From assembly GCA_963848675.1 (NCBI GenBank), contig CAWKEY010000025.1:1-64000 (forward strand): 64,000 bases of DNA. The letters run 5' to 3'. This DNA comes from CAWKEY01 sp963848675. Lineage in GTDB: Bacteria; Pseudomonadota; Gammaproteobacteria; Methylococcales; Methylomonadaceae. This document shows positions 59,973 to 64,000 of the stretch, piece by piece. The notes under the pieces were generated by a model. That model worked only from the letters and a program-made list of their open reading frames with translations, was not told the origin of the DNA and made no database searches. Each line of letters starts with the position of its first letter. The stretch's first letter is position 1. The position numbers were made by a program, and so were the translations under genes.

Positions 59973-60365
59973 TTAGGGATAGACGAACGAATACATCAGG
60001 GCCAAATCCCCCGGATGGCGCAAGGGAACGGTAACGGTTTCCATTTTCTCGTCAGGGGTGCCTTCGCCGTTGATAACCGTGACCCTGCCTGTCGTCAGTT
60101 GTTCGTCACTGTCATTAGCCCCATAGTAATTCACAAAAACCAGATAAGTTCCCGGAAGAATCGCAGACATCGAAAAAATCTCGGGGCCATAGCCCGTGGT
60201 TACGTTCACGTCCAGCGCGGCGTAGGTCCCTGGCGGAGTTGTTCACTGACGATGCGAACCCAACCAGGCGCGAAAAGCATCGCTCTGCCGAGCGTCCAGT
60301 GCCGAATCAGCGTAGACTGCGGATGCGCCCAGAAGAGCAAGTGCTATTAAGGTTATTCGGACCAC
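59973..60365 (-). pseudogene. Deletion fusion of a YfaT (DUF1175) 5' end to a YfaP (DUF2135) 3' end
   Basis: From a GTG at 60365, overlapping the DUF2138 stop, comes a signal peptide and SALDARQSDAFRAW, the start of YfaT. One extra base then shifts the frame, with VRIVSEQLRQGPTPRW in the next frame. Past about 60215, the sequence changes to the end of YfaP: NVTTGYGPEIFSM, LPGTYLVFVNYYG and ERK-like VTVPLRHPGDLALMYSFVYP. In E. coli the order is yfaA, yfaT, yfaS, yfaQ, yfaP, so a deletion removed yfaS (alpha-2-macroglobulin), yfaQ and parts of both flanking genes. Confidence 0.8.
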
Positions 60366-62071
60366 TTGAGCGGTTTCCAGATGGTTTTTCCAGAGGGGGC
60401 TGGAAGATGCCTAATCCGGCTGTCTTTGAGCTTCTCCAGTTCCGGCAGCAGGTGCGCGGAAACATTGGCCCGGAATATCGGTTCCCGCGTGTCCGGCAGG
60501 CTGTCAAGCATGGCGGTCTCAACCATATCGACGAGGTGATCGGGATAAACCACTACGGCGGTTTCAGTATCTTCGGGCAAGGCATCGCCCAAAGCCGGAT
60601 ATCGTCCCTGCAAGACCGCGATGGCATCATCCACCAGTGCGGCATCCGGTGAAAACAGTAAAAAATCCTGCCATTCCGCCAGGGCAACGGTGAAATAACG
60701 CTTGGAGCGCATGTCTTCGCCATGTCCACTTTCTTCACGGGGGCTGGTTCCGTAAGGCGAACTGACTTCACGTCGCCAAACTTTGCCATTCGGACGCTTG
60801 TCCTCCGTGATTTCGAAAGGCGGGTGATAAACGACCACAGCATCTTTCGAGGCCTCACCTTTTTGGTTCTGCTCCGTCGGGTTGGCAGATGGCGGCGCGG
60901 CTTGCTTCACTCCCGCTTCATGGGTACCGATGGCGGTGCTGAACAAGCTGTGCAGGGAGCTATCTAGGCTGACCTCGGTATTTTTGCGGATCACTACCAA
61001 AGGTGCATAGAGTTTGGCCTTGTTGTACCAGCAGACGGCGGCGGGCGGTTCGAGAGCGTCCACCAAGCGCTCGGCGTCATTCGCAGGTATGACTTTGGAC
61101 AGAAGCGCGGCCATCTGGTCCGGATCGACAGGAACTGCCGCGCATAAGGCCGGATGATCGGGGACGGTGTTCCACACACGGGAAGTTGGGGGGAAGCGAG
61201 TGGATGCCGACACCTCCGCCGTCCAGCCGCTGGCGTCGTAACCGAAACGCAGGGCACGCAACGACGGGAGCAGTGCTTGGTAGCCCAAGCTGAGGTAATT
61301 CACGGAAACTGCGAGGGTGTGAATATTGGGTTGGGCGTCCAGTTGAAAGCCTTTCACCCAGAGGTCCGCGGGGTTTTTCGCTGCAAGCAGGCCGTTGATT
61401 CTGTTCAGTTCCGCTGCGCCGGTATGCAACAGGATTCCTGAATCGGAAAATATCAGCAGATGCTCTCCAACGCTCGCGAAATAAAGCTTCAGGTTTTGAC
61501 CATGGCGAAGCTCGAATACCGGAGGGTTACCTTGGCTAGGCAGTGCGCCAGCAATGCATAATTGACTATCGGCCAGTGCCGCTTTGGCTAAGGGCTTCCA
61601 GGATGGGGATTAAGCCTTCACGGCGGATGATCATCAACCACCGCCCGAGCCGGCCGTCGCGGCTTTTCCAGAAGGCGATCTGGGCAGGTCGGTCGAGAAT
61701 CGAGGCGATGAAACGGTCGCCTAGGTCGAGCTCGTGTTCGAAACTAATCCGACGCAAGGCACCTTCCAGTCCCAGCCGTCCTTCATCCTCTCGGTAATAG
61801 AAAAACAGGTTTTCCGTTGCCACATCGCGCAGCACCGGAGCCTTAAGCAGGTCTTTCGGAAGCCTGGATAGGCTTTGAGTTCTTAGAAAACATCGGGGCT
61901 CAGCAAATTCACCTCGACCGCCAGCTCCGGTTCAATCTTTGTCCGTGAATACCAATGATACACGCTGATCCCAACGGCCACGGAAACCGCTAAGCCAAAC
62001 AGGGCCAGCACTAGATAGAACCCTTTGTGGTTCGTGGGAAACGCCAATTTGGGTTTGCGCAAAAGAGTCAA
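60353..62071 (-). pseudogene. YfaA-like (DUF2138) protein with two frameshifts
   Basis: Three collinear pieces: a TTG-started N terminus with one membrane span (YLVLALFGLAVSVAVGISVYHWY) to 61883; a middle, RTQSLSRLPKDLLKAPVLRDV to GLIPILEALS, to about 61595; and the C-terminal part beginning AKAALADSQLCIAG, open to 60353. Frames change near 61885 and 61595. Joined they give about 570 codons, near the size of YfaA. YfaA belongs to the yfaS (bacterial alpha-2-macroglobulin) cluster and has no assigned activity. Broken here along with the downstream yfa genes. Confidence 0.8.
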
Positions 62072-62439
62072 AAAATGAGGCTCCTGTAAGTACGGGCCTT
62101 AAGGAATGTGTATTCTTATCAATCATGAATTCTAGACTAAAAAGGCCACAGAGACTCACTGCTTAGTGTCGAGCTTCCCCGTAATCGATTAGTCTGGGAG
62201 TTCGTGGCGCTACTAGAGCCGATGCGAACAGTGGCGGAGACGTTTTCATGACGTGGCGGCACATTATTTGGCAAATTACCTTGACTAGACAGGGACTTTT
62301 GACCAGCGCCTGAAACCCCGCTCAATGCTGCCCTGGGTAATTTTCAAAATTTAGCGCTGGCAAAGTAATTTTTCTCTCCATGACTGAAGGAGGGCACTTT
62401 ATTGCCCTCTCACAATGACAATCCATGATGACAGGCCAC
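62072..62439. other. 368-bp gap without a gene
   Basis: Between the yfaA relic and glmS (both minus strand). A hairpin near the glmS end is listed separately. Short frames on the minus strand around 62137-62325 have no RBS or similarity. No tRNA was recognised. Confidence 0.5.
62390..62409 (-). terminator. Hairpin after glmS
   Basis: GAGGGCA / TGCCCTC with a 6-bp loop, 31 bp beyond the glmS stop. A T-run is not obvious, so termination strength is uncertain. Confidence 0.6.
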
Positions 62440-64000
62440 TTACTCAACAGTCACCGATTTTGCAAGATTTCTGGGCTGGTCAACGTCCGTGCCTTTTAGC
62501 ACTGCAACATGATATGCCAGCAGCTGCAAGGGAATGGTGTACACCATAGGCGCAATTTCATTTTCGACTTGCGGTATTTTAATGATCTGTACATTGGCAT
62601 CGTTTTCTGATGCCAACGTTTCATCCATAAAAACAATAAGCTGACCGCCTCGGGCGCTCACTTCCTGCATATTTGATTTTAGTTTTTCCAATAGACTATT
62701 GTTCGGCGCTACGGTTATAACCGGCATTTCTGCATCAATTAATGCCAGCGGCCCATGTTTCAGCTCGCCTGCCGGATACGCTTCGGCATGGATATAGGAA
62801 ATCTCTTTCAGTTTTAACGCACCTTCCATCGCTATCGGATAATGCGAGCCTCTGCCGAGAAACAGGGCGTGGCGCTTTTCCGCAAACTGTTCGGATAATT
62901 GCTTGATGACATCATTCAGTTGCAGTACCTGTTCAATTTTTTCCGGCAAGCTGAATAATGCCGAGGTAATTTTCCGCTCCAGTGCTTCTGGTAATTGGAA
63001 TCTTCTGCCGATAGCAATGACCAGCAGCATCAGTGTCACCAATTGCGTGGTGAAGGCTTTGGTTGATGCCACGCCAATTTCGGGGCCGGCCCGTGTCATC
63101 AGCACCAGGTCGGATTCTCTGACCAGTGAACTTTCCGGCGCATTACAGATTGCCAACGCATATTGTGCGCCGAGTTTTTTAGCCTCTTGCAATGCTGCCA
63201 GGGTATCGGCTGTTTCACCGGATTGCGAGATGGTGACAATCAGCGTGTCTGGTGATATGACAGGGCTACGGTAGCGGAATTCGCTCGCAACTTCAATATT
63301 GCAAGGTACCCGGGCCAGTTTTTCAAACCAGTAACGAGCTACCAGACCGGCATGGTAGCTGGTGCCGCAGGCCAAAATTTGTATGGACTTTATTTTATCA
63401 AAAACCTCGGCAGCATTATGGCCGAATGAACTTTCTTGCAAGCGGTTATTGATAAACCGCCCCTCCAGGGCTTGAGAAACCGCCCAGGGCTGTTCATAAA
63501 TCTCTTTCAGCATGTAATGGCGATAGTTGCCTTTTTCGACAGCGTCCGCCTTTAACTGGCTTACTTTTATGGGCCGGGTGACAATCTGGTCATGTGCATC
63601 ATAAATTACCAGCTCATCAGTTCGTAATACCGCGATGTCGCCATCTTCGAGGAAGATGAAACGCTGAGTCACCGGCAATAAGGCGGCCACATCCGAGGCG
63701 ATAAAATATTCACCTATGCCGACACCGATAACTAATGGGCTGCCTTTTCTACAGGCAACCAGGGTATCCGGATAATCGGTACTGATTATGCCCAGGGCAT
63801 AGGCGCCTTCCAGTATTTTTACCGTCGTCTTGACTGCGCTGATGAAGTCTTTCGATGACTCGATGGCACGATCAATTTCATGCACGACGACTTCAGTATC
63901 GGTTTCCGAGGTAAACTCATAACCGTTTGATTGCAGCATCCCGCGCAGTTTTTCGTGGTTTTCTATGATGCCATTATGCACGACAGCGACTTTGTTCCGG
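62440..64000 (-). CDS. glmS: Glutamine-fructose-6-phosphate aminotransferase (5' end outside the window)
   Basis: About 520 codons visible of some 609. The beginning shows VAVVHNGIIENHEKLR of the glutaminase domain; later CGTSYHAGLVARYWFE, ISQSGETADTLAAL and ASTKAFTTQL of the two SIS (sugar isomerase) domains; and the C-terminal LAKSVTVE typical of GlmS. It makes glucosamine-6-phosphate for peptidoglycan and LPS. The N-terminal Cys and about 90 residues lie beyond the right edge. Confidence 0.98.
   Translation of the reverse strand, partial: RNKVAVVHNGIIENHEKLRGMLQSNGYEFTSETDTEVVVHEIDRAIESSKDFISAVKTTVKILEGAYALGIISTDYPDTLVACRKGSPLVIGVGIGEYFIASDVAALLPVTQRFIFLEDGDIAVLRTDELVIYDAHDQIVTRPIKVSQLKADAVEKGNYRHYMLKEIYEQPWAVSQALEGRFINNRLQESSFGHNAAEVFDKIKSIQILACGTSYHAGLVARYWFEKLARVPCNIEVASEFRYRSPVISPDTLIVTISQSGETADTLAALQEAKKLGAQYALAICNAPESSLVRESDLVLMTRAGPEIGVASTKAFTTQLVTLMLLVIAIGRRFQLPEALERKITSALFSLPEKIEQVLQLNDVIKQLSEQFAEKRHALFLGRGSHYPIAMEGALKLKEISYIHAEAYPAGELKHGPLALIDAEMPVITVAPNNSLLEKLKSNMQEVSARGGQLIVFMDETLASENDANVQIIKIPQVENEIAPMVYTIPLQLLAYHVAVLKGTDVDQPRNLAKSVTVE

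Overview
The window reads as a chromosomal segment of a Gram-negative gammaproteobacterium. Evidence for this is a GlmS/HemL housekeeping edge, a CydABX/CydP bd oxidase, BaeSR-Spy-like envelope stress genes, decayed homologues of the E. coli yfaA-yfaT-yfaP genes, and many lipoproteins and Tat-exported copper enzymes. The abundance of multicopper oxidases, c-type haem proteins and periplasmic metal proteins would suit a methanotroph-like (Methylococcales) lineage, but no methane-oxidation gene is present, so that placement is inference only.

Layout. 1-2.1 kb: a divergent SOS locus (umuDC left; lexA, a 47-residue membrane peptide and a frameshifted SRAP gene right) around a GTTC-N7-GTTC direct repeat. 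2.2-11.5 kb: a defence island read leftwards: ribbon-helix-helix regulator, C5 cytosine methyltransferase, GIY-YIG nuclease, Vsr nicking endonuclease, AIPR abortive-infection protein. Two apparently identical IS4-family elements with perfect 9-bp target duplications have split AIPR and a small membrane protein gene; removing them restores both frames. A decayed IS10-like element closes the island. 11.7-17.5 kb: an NlpC/P60 lipoprotein, a sigma54 activator, and the divergent operon it probably controls (DUF938 methyltransferase, beta-carbonic anhydrase, SDR, DUF1326, DUF2182) behind a near-perfect -24/-12 promoter. 17.7-31 kb: periplasmic redox and metal genes: cupin, membrane cytochrome c, truncated catalase beside an OxyR relic, DUF302, DUF3365 haem lipoprotein, HMA-SafE membrane protein, a multicopper oxidase broken by a 7-bp tandem duplication, DUF2202, a cytochrome c'-like protein, an OmpR-type two-component system, and several small secreted proteins ending in a Spy-like chaperone. 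31-37 kb: BaeSR-like two-component pair and the DUF2339/DUF3999 membrane pair.

37.4-43.9 kb: a likely single operon: 48-aa Cys peptide, PsiE, an intact multicopper oxidase with 14 Met-Gly-Gly repeats, CydP, CydA, an uncharacterised exported protein, CydB, CydX, then a strong terminator. A dyad and a sigma54-like element lie upstream. 44-46 kb: PfkB kinase and a bicupin. 46.4-57 kb: a plastic region with a secreted metzincin protease, IS110, an IS30 fragment with a 108-bp tandem duplication, a 938-aa protein resembling animal VWA7 in domain layout, an unknown secreted protein, an L,D-transpeptidase, a RAYT fragment and an intact IS30. 57-64 kb: Ldh2-type dehydrogenase, hemL, a decayed yfa cluster with a large internal deletion, and glmS running off the edge.

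No tRNA, rRNA or CRISPR array was recognised. The most notable themes are the defence cassette disabled by recent IS insertion, two candidate sigma54 circuits, the copper oxidase/bd oxidase operon, and clear gene-decay scars.
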